Source: Rattus norvegicus
Lineage: Eukaryota; Chordata; Mammalia; Rodentia; Muridae
DNA length: 64,000 nt
NCBI RefSeq assembly: GCF_036323735.1
Contig: NC_086019.1
Coordinates: forward strand, 233,472,102 to 233,536,101
Direction of reading: 5' to 3'
Of this stretch, positions 1-11,792 are shown in pieces. The notes below the pieces were generated by a model. That model searched no databases. It had not been told where the DNA came from and saw nothing but the letters and a program-made list of their open reading frames with translations. Every line of letters starts with the position of its first letter. Position 1 is the stretch's first letter. Both the position numbers and the translations under genes were made by a program.

Positions 1-322
1 CAAGAGGCAACCTGGGAAGGAAAGGGTTTATTTCATCTCACAGCTTTCTCCCGGTCACAATCCACCATGGAAGAACGTTGAGGCAGGAACTAAAGCAGAG
101 ACCACAGAGGAATGCTGCTCACTGGCTTGTTTCTACACCCATCCTGGGATGCTACTGCTCACGATGGACTAGGCCCTCCCACATCAATAAGAAATCCATT
201 TACCCCACAGACATGCCCATAGGCCAATCTGGTTAAGGCAATTCTTCAACAGAGGCTCCCTCTGAGGTGACCCTGATTTATGTCCAGTTGACAAAAGTTA
301 ACAAGCATAGTAATCTGCCATC
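1..322 (-). mobile_element. MaLR-type LTR, cut by window start
   Basis: This is an LTR-type repeat in reverse orientation. Its downstream part is seen first: the reverse complement of AATAAACCCTTTCC lies at 18-33. Further right are the 'CCTCCCACATCAAT' and 'AGTTGACA' blocks of the rodent MaLR-like LTR family that also forms the provirus at 40.4-42.6 kb. The 3' end of the LTR is lost off the window edge. The family is recognised from memory and the subfamily is not fixed. No coding content. Confidence 0.65.
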
Positions 323-1497
323 AACAGCTGTGTGTGACCTCCAATTGCCCCCTCAAGATGCCATCCTGTTTGTCATATGGTTTCATCTGTGAAACCACGT
401 TAAGAGGTGGTAGCAAAAGTTCATATGGGCAAGCCACATTATCCGTAGCACCAGAGATGACAGTGCTAGAGTAGAGGCAGGTAATGTGTATAAGAAAGTT
501 ACTCTCACTCTACTGGCAGTTTTCACAATGAAAATTGCCTTGGGTAATATGGATGCAATGCTTACGCTTGAAGTTCTCCAACATGATTAAAAATAATTAA
601 AGACAAAAATTGATAAAATGAAGTTTGATTTTTTTTTTGCCAAGTCGCCTAGGGATAGGATAAACAGATTGCCTCACCCATGTAGGAGAAGTCTACTGAC
701 CAATGAGAAGGATGATAACTTACACAGCAGTGTCATGAGATTCCAAATGAAGGAAGATAGACTCAAAAGCCAGTGTATTGATGTTTCCATCCTGGAAAAA
801 TGAGACATTAGTAAGCACCCAACGGATCAGTGCAAGAGCTTAAACTGGGAGGCGGGCTTAAAAGAATGGGTGATCAGGTACAGTGCTTGTAATCACCACA
901 GTTGTAGCCTAGGCATCTCCATTCCAAGGAAGCTCTCATTCTCAGGCAAACCTGGTCACCTCCCAGCAATTTTACCACTAAGGGTTACAGGGAGCTGTCA
1001 GAGGCTTTGTCTTTCACTAAACCACACATTGAATTTAACATAAATTAGAGCATAAACAACTAGAAAAGCTAGCCTGCCTCTCCACTGAGAGTGAGCTCTC
1101 TGTATACTGGGGATTCTACAAGCCCCACATCATCAAGCCTGTTGCTAGCTGTGTGTGGTGTGGCGTAATTTCCCACCAGGCCGCTCTGAGCTGTCTTCCT
1201 TGGGTACTAACACAACCCCTCCAACAGGCTCATTAAACCATCCAGTTGTCGCTAGCATTGAATTTTCCTCCTTAGACATTAGCAAATTAAGATTTTTCTC
1301 TATTTCTACCAGGTTGTGCATTGACAGACTTACTGGCTAATGTTTTAAAAGCTACAGAACACAAGACTTAACAAAAAATAAAAACCAAATTCCTAGAACT
1401 CTATCCAGATTGACCAAACTTGAATTGCTAAAGGATGGTGTGGAGTCTGGGTATTTCAAAGTATCTCGTGTAGTCCTTATAATAAGGAATCAAAAGT
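323..1497. other. Repeat-free single-copy stretch
   Basis: I see no recognisable repeat, exon or RNA gene here. There is a 10-T run at 629-638. The longest open frames are about 61 codons and look like chance frames. Confidence 0.5.
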
Positions 1498-1724
1498 GTC
1501 TAGAAGAACAGGGGTTGTCAACCTGTGGGTCTCGACCCCTTTCAAAGCAGTTACAAATCCAATATCCTGCATATTGGATATTTACATTACAATTCATAGC
1601 AGTAGCAAAATTACAGTTATAAAGTAGCAACAAAATAATTTATGGTTTAAAGTCACTACTACGACATAAGGAACTGTATTAAAGGGGTATAGCATAAGGA
1701 AGGTTAAGCACCACTGGTCTAGAA
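1498..1724 (+). mobile_element. URR1-like hAT-Charlie DNA transposon with 8-bp TSD
   Basis: This is a short non-autonomous hAT-Charlie element. Its left inverted terminus CAGGGGTTGTCAACCT starts at 1509, and the right terminus AGGTTAAGCACCACTG ends at 1716. The body contains the 'TTCATAGCAGTAGCAAAATTACAG' region (about 1590-1615) typical of rodent URR1. The 8-bp duplication GTCTAGAA occurs at 1498-1505 and again at 1717-1724, as expected for hAT insertion. Three extra bases (1506-1508) sit between the left duplication and the recognised terminus. It has no transposase and is mobilised only in trans. A second, older copy lies at 56248-56427. Confidence 0.88.
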
Positions 1725-3384
1725 GGAAACCCTGGTGTTGGGGAGACCTCAACACTATCTTCCGACCAGTACGTTATGTCCTCATTCAGACATGGTTTTC
1801 TCTTATTCATTACCTGAACCCAAGTATCCACCCTGCTGGGGCTATAGCAGTGAAAACAAATGAACAGAATAAGTTTAGCTTCTGGCAAGTGGTATGAAAT
1901 GCCCCACCCATGCGTGACTCCAGGATCTGACTCAGGCAGTGAGGGAATGAGGAAAAGATACAAACACAGAAAAGCTTTGCGTTCTTGGATGAAGAAGCCA
2001 CAGCACCTAGGAAGCTGGGCGTTACTACAAACAGCTGAACAAGGAGGTGGAATTCTCACAGGTAAACGAGAAGGCAGTGTTTATGGTATACAGCTAGACT
2101 GAAGGCAGGTTTAACTCATCTTGGTAGGCACAATCTGTAAGATAGCAGTCTTCAGGTCATAAATATCCAAGGGGAGAAAGCTGTGGTGGTCATTTTCTGT
2201 ACACACTGTTAACACCCATGCCATGACTTACATACTGACCCCAAAGAAAGGTTTTGCTATTTCTCTGAGCTTCCTGCTAGGGAGGTAGAGTTAGGGTAGG
2301 GTGAGGGCAGGGGAAAGGATTTGCTGTTCCTTCATAGGTCTAAGGTCTACCCAGATGTGGGTCCTACCAATGTCAATAGCATACATCACTCAGGAGTTCC
2401 CTTGTTTAGGACTTCCTTCAGCCCCATAGTTACAATGAAGGTCCTATATCAAGGTGTTAGGATAGTGCTGAGACAAGCTACTTAAATAGAGCAGTCAGGA
2501 AGGATATGGTCTCTGTGGGTGTCAACCTCATTCTCATTGCCCATGGGGAGTTTAGTTGCAAATCCACAACGACACTTTTCAGTCCCAACGTCATGCTCAG
2601 CAACCACCACAGGCCCGTGCCCGTATCTGACTCTGGAAAGGGAAGGGGTGGCCCCAAACATTGATTGCCAAGGTCTCCTTCTATGCCTGACATTGTATGC
2701 TTCTGGAGTTTATTATTGTAATCAAATAAAACTAATCTGATACATATTTAATGATATACATAATTGTTATTGTGCTGCATGGTAATTAGCTATCAGTGGT
2801 AAGCTGCTCACATAAATGACTGTAATTAGTGTTTGGTATACGCAGTCAAACCCAAGTTTGGGGCTTTACTTTCATCTCACCCTGTGATCCTACAATGAGC
2901 TTCTGGCTTCTAACATATCTTCCATGGTGATCTTTGTTCTTCTCTCCCACCTCATTAAGTGCGACTGACAGTTTAACAAATCAGGACCCACTATTTTCTC
3001 CTCCCAGGCTGAGGAGCCCCGAAACAGCATTGCATCTTTGCCTTCCCAGCAATGGGTCCGTCCGTGATGCTCACTCCTAGCTCCTCAATCTATTGTCTTA
3101 GGTGTCCAGAGAGACCTAAAGGAATTGCAAAAAGCATAGACCACTGGAACTTTTCTAAGAGCTGAAAAAAATCAACATCGAAGACAGTGTGTGAGGAGAG
3201 GCATAATGTTTACATTTCCAACAGAAGAAGGCGATATATCTTGTTTTCAAAGGCTGTAACAAAAGGGCCCACTCCGTGTGGTTTAAACAGCAGACTAGTT
3301 TTCTTGCAGCACTGGGAGCTGGACTTCCAAGCTTGACTGACTTGCAGGTGGTCACTTCTTCTGGATTGCCACAGGGTGTGGGGC

Positions 3385-3388
<4 letters not shown>
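1725..3388. other. Repeat-free single-copy stretch
   Basis: No repeat family or exon is recognised. An open frame of 126 codons on the minus strand (1679-2059) runs into the URR1 terminus and shows no known domain, so I do not treat it as a gene. The region around 2740-2860 is AT-rich. Confidence 0.45.

Positions 3389-3438
<50 letters not shown>
3389..3438 (+). repeat. (GT)25 microsatellite
   Basis: An uninterrupted 50-nt GT dinucleotide tract directly flanks the tail side of the reverse-oriented B4 SINE that follows. It alternates purine and pyrimidine throughout. Confidence 0.97.
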
Positions 3439-3439
<1 letters not shown>

Positions 3440-3442
3440 GGA

Positions 3443-3722
3443 GGGAGGATGCATGTATGGAGGTCAGAGGTCAAGCTTAGGTGCTGGTTTTAAGTGCTAT
3501 CATGTTTTCCTTTCTTTTGAGATGGGGTCTCTCACTTGTGTGAGTCGCCAAGCAGTCTGGGCTGCTGGCCATTGAGCCCCAGGATCTACCTCTGCCTTCC
3601 CAGTTCGGGGAATGCAAGTGTGCACCACCGTGCTTGACTTTTTACATAGGTTCTGGGAATTGAATTCAAGTCCTCATTCGTACAGAGCAAGCACCTTACT
3701 AACTAAGCTATCTCCCCAGCCC
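3443..3722 (-). mobile_element. B4 SINE (ID-B1 composite)
   Basis: A reverse-oriented rodent B4 SINE. Its 5' ID/tRNA-like end reads GCTATCTCCCCAGCCC at the right edge. The B1-like (7SL-derived) part lies further left, with 'GAGATGGGGTCTCTCACTTG' around 3520 and 'CTACCTCTGCCTTCCCAG' around 3587. The adjacent GT tract sits at its tail end, a common place for microsatellite growth. It is moderately diverged. Confidence 0.85.
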
Positions 3723-5159
3723 ACAATGCCCTTAGTAGTTCAGCTGGATCTCCCCTAGTCTGCTTAGTCTTTTACATTACATGATGAACATTGTACACCA
3801 CGTCGTGAATAAAACCGGAGAGAAGACTTAAGAAAAGCAACCCCAGAGACAGACTTGCAAAAGTAGAAATACGTATTTCTGGAAAAAGAATTCTATTTAG
3901 TGTTTTAACAGTGCAAGTTTTGTCTATTCCTTTTTCTTTTCTTTTTTTCTTTTCAATCCTGATCTATAAGTAGGAGAGCTGACTTCGGGTCGTCATGCTG
4001 CCACTGTCTGTGAGGTAACCTCTTGAGACCTGGTTTCTACTTCCTTAACTTTAGGCCATCGGGAAGCAACATTATGTCTGATGTCTTGTTCAAATACTTA
4101 CTTCTGAAAATACATTTTGACAAGACAGTTGATCCAATGGTTAGCAGGACTTACCCCTGTGTTACTTCTTCAGGCCACTTAGGTGTTGTGAACTCTCATA
4201 TTCTGTTTCTGATAAAAGCACCATTACTCCTCTCCAACTTGGACTGTGTGTCTCACTGAGATACAAATTAGAGGGCAGCTAATCCGTGCTAGGTGCTTCC
4301 CTTATATGAACCCTTCTCGCCTGGCTTGATTGGCATGCAATAATATTTAACAGCTTATGAAAGTAGAAACTCCTCGTCGGAAGGGTCTAACACAAATGGA
4401 AGCAAAGGATGTCAAAGTTGGCTTGGGGTTACAGACCGTCTTTCTACCTATGGCCCAATGCACAGCACCTAGACACATATCCAGACTTGCATGAACTTAA
4501 ATCTCTAGTTGTCATATTGTTGTCATGAGCTGGTGAGCTGCAATGGGGCAGAATGGCCTGAGTGGGTGTCGTACAACGCTGTGCTCTGGGCCAATCTGCA
4601 GCTGTCTTCCTGAAGGCAGCAGCTCCTGCCTGCAAAACCTCTTTACATCCAGGTTTGTTGACTGTTGGTGCTCTGCACTGAAGGTGAAGGAGAGAAGAGG
4701 AAAAGGGGAGGGTCACTGGCCCCTCACCAGAGTATCCAACCACCCCCCCCACCGCCCCACACATGCAATTCTACCCTAATTGTCTCAGGGGCTGAGGAAG
4801 GAACCAGAATACATAAACTAGGGAGGACTAAGGGAAAAGGGATTGGGACTTTATCTATGCTCCATGGGAAAGATATTATCCATGTAGGGTGAACCCTTAC
4901 ATTGTGGCCGCTTCGACTCCACTGTGTAACCTTTCATCCATGCAAACAAGCCCCCAAAAACTCATTGACTCCCCAGGGAGAAGTTTGGTACAACCAAACT
5001 GATTTATTAAGAATGAATAAATATTACTTGGCCTCCTCCCCTGGGGGGAAATTTTCACAACAGTGGGCCAAAGCCAAGAACTTCTGGTCCAGGGGAATTA
5101 TCAATAATATTGTGTGTGCAACCATACATAGTAAGGAATCAAGCAGAATAACAGCCCTG
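3723..5159. other. Mostly single-copy stretch
   Basis: No recognisable gene. There is a short C-rich patch at 4740-4765 containing an 8-C run. The open frames in this region are mutually overlapping, have no known domain and include the low-complexity patch. Confidence 0.45.
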
Positions 5160-5370
5160 GCAGCAGCAGTCATATAATTATTATTGAGGCCTTCTGACCT
5201 ACTGGGAATATTTCATTTGATGATCATAATTCTTATAAGTGGTATTGATAGTCCCATTTTTTTTCTGACAAAAGAATTTGGCTCTAAGAGAAGAGGAATC
5301 TTAACCAAGCACTGAATGGAAGGTTCTAGATTAAAAGTGTAAGTTCTATCCTCTAAAACCCTTATATGCT
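5160..5370 (-). mobile_element. MIR-like ancient SINE relic
   Basis: A reverse-oriented MIR-like arrangement: a 'TTTCATTTGATGATCATAATTC' block, then 'CCCATTTTTTTTCTGACAAAAGAA', where MIR normally has 'CCCATTTTACAGATGAGGAA'. It is old and diverged, and the boundaries are approximate. Confidence 0.55.
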
Positions 5371-5637
5371 AGACTTCAGGGATGGACAAACCAGGAGTAG
5401 GCAGTCTTCAAAATTATGCAATTGCATTAGCTGCATTTGTCAGTGGTATGATTTGCATAAAACTCTAATCTAGGGTCAAACCCAACCTTTAGGCTGGTGA
5501 CAAAGGAGTCTCCCTGACAGATTGTGAAGGTGAGATCTTAGGACTAGAAAGCCAGGAAATGCCCCTCAGTACAGAGTGGAGCACTAGGAGAATCTGGAGA
5601 GAAGGCAAAAACTTTGATGTAAAAATTAATATTGAGG

Positions 5638-5852
5638 GTTGGGATTGATGATACAGGCCTGTGATGCCAGCTGCTCAGGAAGGAAAGTCAGGGAGATCCC
5701 AAGTTCAAGGCCTGCCTGAGCTATCAAAAGAGTCCAAAGCCAACCCAATAAACTACTGAGACTCAGACTCAAGATTGAAAATGGGCTGGATATGTAGCAC
5801 AGCAATAGAGTATGGGTCAGCAATAGTAGGTCTAGTGTAAGGAAATCCCTGT
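5638..5852 (+). mobile_element. B1-ID dimeric SINE (B4-type)
   Basis: A forward SINE whose first part is B1-like ('ACAGGCCTGTGATGCCAGC' near 5654, then 'CAAGTTCAAGGCCTGCCTGAG' near 5700). An ID-like unit follows ('GGGCTGGATATGTAGC' near 5781). The ID part has degraded Pol III boxes. The CA tract after it sits at the tail. Confidence 0.72.
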
Positions 5853-5861
5853 GCTCAGTCT

Positions 5862-5870
5862 ACACACACA

Positions 5871-5921
<51 letters not shown>
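5862..5921 (+). repeat. (AC)n microsatellite
   Basis: A 60-nt CA/AC tract with one T interruption near 5878, at the tail side of the B1-ID SINE. Confidence 0.97.
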
Positions 5922-5923
<2 letters not shown>

Positions 5924-6402
5924 ACTCAGAAAGAGAAGCATCATGTATTCTGACTGCCTAAGACTGCTTTCTCCCAGAACTTAGAAAAGAATGGAGGTCA
6001 AGGGATCCCTGACAGAAAGAGAAATGCTCTGAAATAATCCGGTTCCGGTTGGTCCCCGACAGTTTAGGGGATGAGACAGCCTGTGCCTCCCAGAGGGGTT
6101 TGGAGACCAGCTTTGATGCTGCTCATGGCCATCCGACTCCTCTGTAGACTCCGAAGGTTTGTGTATCCCCCAAACAAAGGCCGTGTCTCATTTCTTCAAA
6201 AAAGGGGGGAATCTAGATGGCCTCGTAGAAACCTTGTGTTCCTGATACTACTCTGATATTAAATCTCACTGAAACTGAGATTTCTTAAGACTATTGTCAG
6301 CATCTTACAAAAAGGCTAAAATTGATGTTCAAATAAGCTTAAAAAAGCAATTTAAATATTTACTAAAGTCCTTCAGGGGTACCAAGGAAGCATGTATTAT
6401 AT

Positions 6403-6405
<3 letters not shown>
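5922..6405. other. Single-copy stretch between microsatellites
   Basis: No repeat family, exon or RNA gene is recognised between the two CA tracts. Confidence 0.4.

Positions 6406-6488
<83 letters not shown>
6406..6488 (+). repeat. (CA)n microsatellite
   Basis: An 83-nt CA tract with a single T substitution near 6434. Two overlapping frames reading only His-Thr repeats are by-products of this tract. Confidence 0.97.
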
Positions 6489-6489
<1 letters not shown>

Positions 6490-6807
6490 AATCCCGTCCT
6501 ATTTTTCTCCCTTAGTATCTCTCATTATTTACTCTGTATACATTCCTGCTTTTAATGTGTATCTCGCTGTGACGTTTGGGGGAGGGGGAGAAGGACTCTG
6601 AAACCAGGGAATTTTGAAATATAATTCTAGACTGAAAGAGATAGAATGCTCTAGGAAGAAAACCAGAGCATTTATAAAAATAAAAACAATACGAGAGATC
6701 TTCTTGAAGCAGTAAGTGAGAGAGCCTTTCAGAACTGTGTACTGATCTCAATGGTCATTTTCTTCACTCCTACAGTCCAGGTTTCAAACCCAGAGTGGGA
6801 CCAACCA

Positions 6808-6811
<4 letters not shown>

Positions 6812-6863
<52 letters not shown>
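6812..6863 (+). repeat. (GT)26 microsatellite
   Basis: A pure 52-nt GT tract, 323 bp downstream of the CA tract at 6406-6488. The two arms are complementary and lie in inverted order. Confidence 0.97.
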
Positions 6864-6864
<1 letters not shown>

Positions 6865-7099
6865 CGGGCCTCAGTGAACATAATCAAGACAACCTACAAG
6901 CCAGTCTAATGGAGCAGTCCTTCACTGAGATTATCTTCCCATGTGATTGTAGGTTGTGTCAAATTAATGATAAAACTAACAAGAATAACTCAATAGTTCA
7001 TCTTGAGATAAATGCCAACCCACCCCAACCTCACCCCCAGGCTTCATATGTCATCATTTCTCCATAGTGGCCATCATATTCTCTGCCTCCATATTGCTT

Positions 7100-7305
7100 A
7101 GTCATTTGCAATGTGGGCAACCATGTGTCCCAGTCTACCCCTTTTGTAGTTTTATTACATTGCTCTGTAATTGTATTTTCCTGACTTATTCATCTAGCAA
7201 GCCTCATGTAGACATTAGCCAGTTCTACCACACTTACCACTGTGATCCCCAGAGCCTGGGTCGGTGCTGGAACAATTGTAGATATTTATTGAATGTTGCT
7301 CGAAT
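7100..7305 (+). mobile_element. L2 LINE 3' end relic
   Basis: The sequence around 7240-7300 follows the L2 3' end pattern: 'GTGATCCCCAGAGCCTGG' then 'GATATTTATTGAATGTTG'. Upstream, 'TGTAATTGTATTTTCCTGACTTATTCATC' fits the preceding L2 block. It is an ancient mammalian copy with approximate limits. Confidence 0.65.
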
Positions 7306-7889
7306 GGGCCTAATTGAAAACAAAAGGAAATGGTTTTCTTACTTGGGTTCTGTGAAAATGTATTCCGAGATGGTACTTTCCAGGAAAGACTTCTGTGGTG
7401 AATAATGAAAAGGAAAAGTAGGTCAATGGAGAGAGATAGCAAGAACAGAGGGACAGAAGTCTAGACTGAGAGGTCACCCTTTGGTATTGTCCCTAATTGA
7501 GGTACAGGCCAGGCCTTTATACCACTGGATTAATTATTAAATGCTATTGTTCCTAAGACAGAAGTGACAAGTTGGGTTGATTCAGGTGCCACTGGGCAAA
7601 GGCAACTCCTTAAATAGATTAAGCTGTGAATTCTCAGCATCCCACCCCACCCCCAGCAGCCAGAAGCCAGAGGGAAGAGGGCCTGGTTCCTTAGGGGTAT
7701 TTTGAATGATGTGCTTAGTAGTCTCTGGTCTGTTTCCCTTTAACCAGCAGCGCTTGGCAGCTGTGACCAGTTATCTAACTCTCGAAGTATTTGCCTGTTC
7801 TAAATTTCATCTACTTACAACCACCTCGCCACCATCACAATTGTGCATCTGCACTAGCACTCACTGGGTGAGTGCTTGCAGAGAACCCA

Positions 7890-8189
7890 TTCTGTTGTGG
7901 GTATTAATCTAGTCCTAGGAGTATAGGAGAAAGACCAAGACTGAAGACTCTCCCATCCCTGAGATTTCATTCTAGAAGCAAACCAACTGGAAAGTTAAAG
8001 CGGGGGCAAGCTGGAGAGTGTTGGTTAGCTTGAGCCAAGTGTAAAGGATCCAGGATTGGGTACAGCTAGAATGGTGAGGAGGACAATGCTATCAACCAAA
8101 CAGTCAGGCCCTAGACCTCCTGTAGAGGTGGCATTGAAACAAAGCCACTTGATGTATGGAGTTAGTTCTTTCCTGGCAGAAAGGACTTC
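7890..8189 (+). mobile_element. Ancient mammalian interspersed repeat, left part
   Basis: Phrases shared with a high-copy mammalian repeat are visible: 'GATTTCATTCTAGAAGCAAACC', and 'CTTTCCTGGCAGAAAGG' ending at the L1 junction. The family name is unresolved. The continuation appears after the L1 and CA tract, at about 8645. Confidence 0.5.
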
Positions 8190-8437
8190 TTTTTTTTTTA
8201 ACATTTTTTTGATTTTTTAAATTTACATTTCAAATGTTATCCCCTTTCCTGACCCCCCCTTAAATCCATATGCCCCCTATCCCATCCTCCTCCCCTCCCA
8301 CCTCCCTGCCCTGACACTCCCCTACACTGGGTGGGAGGGGGTCCAACCTTGGCAGGACCAAGGGCTTCTTCTCCCATTGGTGCCCAAGAAGGCCATCTTC
8401 TGTTACATATGCAGCTGGAGCCATGGGTCTGTCTTCT
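8190..8437 (-). mobile_element. LINE-1 3' end fragment
   Basis: A reverse-oriented 5'-truncated L1. A T-rich tail (from 8190) is followed by the 3'-terminal block 'AAATTTACATTTCAAATG' near 8220, the pyrimidine-rich strand of the polypurine 3'UTR (8245-8330), and 'ATATGCAGCTGGAGCCATGG' near 8407. It contains no ORF2. It belongs to the same older L1 type as the copies at 18.4 and 37.1 kb and interrupts an older repeat. Confidence 0.85.
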
Positions 8438-8484
8438 CTTGCACTGCTGTGCCCCTCATCTCATGAGTTTTAAGATTAGGCCAT

Positions 8485-8485
8485 G

Positions 8486-8521
<36 letters not shown>
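8485..8521 (+). repeat. (CA)n microsatellite
   Basis: A CA tract of about 37 nt with one TA step, followed by degenerate CA-rich sequence to about 8560. Confidence 0.95.
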
Positions 8522-8523
<2 letters not shown>

Positions 8524-8644
8524 ACACGCACATGCATACACACATGCTCACACACATGCTGTTTTCTCCTCCCCTCTCCAGCATCACTCTGACTTTTCTG
8601 GGTCTCTTTTGGTCTCATTCAATTCTAGGATTCTTTCCTGTAAA

Positions 8645-9340
8645 GGGTAGGAGCAAGCTTGAGGATTAGAAGAGAGTCAGAAGATGTGTGCTGGCAAAAA
8701 TGTGAGAGAAGAAAGGTTTAGTGGAGATGAGGTCAGAAGGATTGGAGGGGGTAACGGGCAGTAGGGCGCCTTTATTCTGTACTTAGTGATCTGGGAAGCC
8801 ATGGGGAATTTGAATAGAACCTTAACAAGGTCTAGATCTAGTTACATTCTCTCTGACCTTTCTGGTTGCTGTTAGAAATGGATATGTAAGCAAAGCACAG
8901 ATGCAGGAAGTCTGGTTAAGGGATATTGATATATTCCAGGCACCAAGTGATGGATATTTGGACAAAGGTAATAGGGATTGAGCTCTTAAGAAGTGATTGG
9001 ATTTCAGAAATAGTTTCAAGTTAGAGCTGCCAGAATTCGCTCACTGTTGGAGCAGATCTGGGTTCTGAGAGGATTCCACAGGAAAGCTACTATGACCACT
9101 TTACTGGTGGGGGACAAAGGTATCCCAGTGAGGAATGAAGTGTTTACAGAAGAAAGTTAGGAATTTGGCTTTTGCTGTGTAAATGTAAGGGTACCTGTTG
9201 AACATTCCAACAGAGAGGGTGTATGCAAAGTACAGGGTCACACCTCAGGCTGGAATATGATTGACAAGAGCTGTCTGCACAGTTATGACAAGGGAAGCCA
9301 TGGCGCCAACTGAGATGGCCAAGAGAGTGAGTTTGAGGGG
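8645..9340 (+). mobile_element. Ancient mammalian interspersed repeat, right part
   Basis: Diagnostic phrases run in the order I remember for this high-copy old repeat: 'GGAGATGAGGTCAGAAGG' (near 8724), 'GGGAAGCCATGGGGAATTTG' (near 8791), 'ATTCCAGGCACCAAGTGATGG' (near 8934), and 'GTGAGTTTGAGGGGAGAAGAG' (near 9327). It appears to be the continuation of 7890-8189. The same family recurs at 34985-35525. The family name is unresolved. Confidence 0.5.
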
Positions 9341-9989
9341 AGAAGAGTGGAGGTTTAAGGTCTAAGCCCACATGCACTGTACATGTGACCTTCTACAATG
9401 TCACACTGCCTCCTACAGAGCTCTCTGTGAACTGAGAGAACCTTAGGCAGAGATGTCTCCTGTACCGTGCTCTGCACAGCCAAAGGGACTCGGCCTTAAA
9501 ATTGAGACACACTTATGTTGGAATGTCATCTACAATGGTCATTGTGGAAGTCAAATGATTGATATCAAATCTTTGCTGACCCATTTTATCCTCCTGTAGC
9601 TGTACTCTCAGCGGGAGGCATATACTACCCCACTCTCTCATAGCCCTGTGCCTTGCCCTATTGAGTCATAATGCAAGCGGGGGACTGCAAATGTGCTCTG
9701 GCAAGATACTTCTGCTATTACCCCAATAAGGAAGAGTTTGGGTAGCAGGCATCTCCAGCCTGGGACTCAGAATAAAATACGCGGAACAAAGCCACCCTCA
9801 GTCTTCGTATGGACAAACAAGAGAGAAATAGATGCTTACTGTGGTGTAACACTGTGATTCTATAGCTGCTGGCTATTCAGAAAGCACTGACTGAAGCAGG
9901 ACTGACTTATTAATTGTATAGCTTTGTAGACTTCGTTACTCTTTCTACTGAGAGTGGATTGAGTAAGCCCTCTCTCTGGATGTCTCTCT
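9341..9989. other. Single-copy stretch
   Basis: No recognisable repeat or exon. Open frames are 60-77 codons without known domains. Confidence 0.4.
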
Positions 9990-10065
9990 GTCTCTGAGTT
10001 GTAATGAAGATTAAGTAACATAATAAATGCAAAAGCCCTGACCTAGCACCTGGCACAACGACATT
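9990..10065 (+). mobile_element. MIR relic
   Basis: A forward MIR 3' portion: 'GAAGATTAAGTAACATAATAAATGC' followed by 'CCTGACCTAGCACCTGGCAC' (10003-10057). This matches the conserved '...ATTAAATGAGATAATGCA...AGCACAGTGCCTGGCACA' layout. Confidence 0.6.
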
Positions 10066-11792
10066 AATTAACATCCTCTGATCCCTCTCTCCCACTGTTG
10101 ATTGTCAATAAGGACTTCCCTCACTAGCACTGATTTGGTGTTATCCCTGACAAAGAGAAGGAATAGGTCTCCACGTCGTTTTTGGCAGTTGCCCTCATAA
10201 TTGAGAATTTCTACGCTAGCCACAGCAATATAATTTCTTGGGTTTCTTGAAAAACAACTGGAGTCAGAAAAGCCAGCAGAGCCCGTCCCATTGTTTCTTC
10301 TCAGGACTAACTCTCTTTAGAAATATAAGCCTATTCCAGCAGCACACTTCAGACACCCTGGGCCCCTTGAGAAATAACCGGCTTTTGTTTATGACGAGCC
10401 AGAATGCAGGCACACGTGCACACAGGGCTCTGTGCGCACTGCCCTTCGTCATCCTAGGCTTTTGTTCATCAAAATAATAGCAAATAGTGCCATAAAGTCA
10501 TTCTCTGAGAAATAATTCATTACAAACAAAATCATCCAAATGCCAGTTCTATGGCCCAGAATGACCTTCAAAGCGATAGCCTCCAAGACCTACCTGAAGG
10601 AGTCAATGGCAGTTACTCAGTGCGTCAACTCCAACAATGCTACTGCCTGGCTGGGCTGTCACTGACCCTGGCAGATCCTTTCTGTGCCTTTACTCTCTTC
10701 AGCTGACCTTTAATCCTTACAAGCAGGATGCAAACAGTTCAACCAGTCAAGTGCCTTTATTTGAGGGGCTCTGGTGACAAGACAGAAGACACCTTGCTAA
10801 ACGCCCATACCTTTTTTAAACAAAGCAAGAAGTCTGAGCAAGGCCAAGGGAGTGCTTTTGTGTAGATCTAGGGCAGTTAGTCCATGGGAACATTTAATTA
10901 AGTATTAAAAGAAGTCTTATTACAGACCTGAATCCCTGTCTGCAGAAATAGGACACATGAATGTCCGTTTTATTTTATTAACTCCATACAGAATGGCCAG
11001 AAATGAACTCTGTTTATTTTTGCGATTTACCCAGAGGTTCTTGGGCTCTCTCCCTAGAATCTTTCATTAAAGCCAAGATATCAAGAAGACTCCTCCTGAT
11101 TTGGCTCCATGCAGGATACCACCAAGACAGTCATTGTCCCTTGATGCATTCAACAAATGAATTTGGTGTCAGCTAGGAAGTGCAAAACACATGATGTCCC
11201 ATGTGCTGGGGAGCCGGACTGCCCAGGAGTCTCATATGACTATCATCTAGGAGACCATAGCTATGCCTAAGTTGAACACAGGGTTGGTGTTAGATCTTCT
11301 GTGATGCCTCAGTGGCTTCTTGGCTTTGCCTCCTTCCCTGGTATCTCTGTACAACTTTACCTCTCTCCTTATAATTACTCTCTGTATTCCCAATGCCCTA
11401 AGTGAGTGATGGATCTCTTCAAAACATTTTAAAATAAAAAAAAAGAAAGCAAAAGTCCTTATTTTCCATTTTTGGTTGAAAAGTTTGGGTTGGAGCTATG
11501 CAAGAAGAAAAATGCAAAACTTCTATCTCTGAATAATACTCTGCCACAAGTGAACCATTTTATAATTTCTGGAACACTCGAGTCCATCAAAGGAAAGATA
11601 AAGCAGGAAAGGAAACATTGGAAGAGAGCTAATGAGAGACAATACTGAACTGACTGCTTCAGTGTTGTGGACAGCACTCTAAAAAACTGGATAAATTCTA
11701 TTTCGGTATGATACATCTTAGTGTTAGAGGGACACATACCATTCTCCATCTCTTACGGATCAAAGTCACCTCGTAAAGTCTGAATATATAAT
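10066..11792. other. Long repeat-poor single-copy stretch
   Basis: I recognise no repeat with confidence. A faint old-repeat resemblance occurs at about 11145-11230 ('ATGCATTCAACAAATGAATTTGG ... ATGTGCTGGGGAG'). Frames of up to 96 codons (11459-11749, minus) have no identifiable domain. Confidence 0.4.

Noticed and set aside
4735..4765. C-rich patch as a CpG island or promoter
   Set aside because: It has almost no CpG and is only about 30 bp long. The only notably CpG-rich segment in the window is the LTR fragment at 28.93-29.17 kb.
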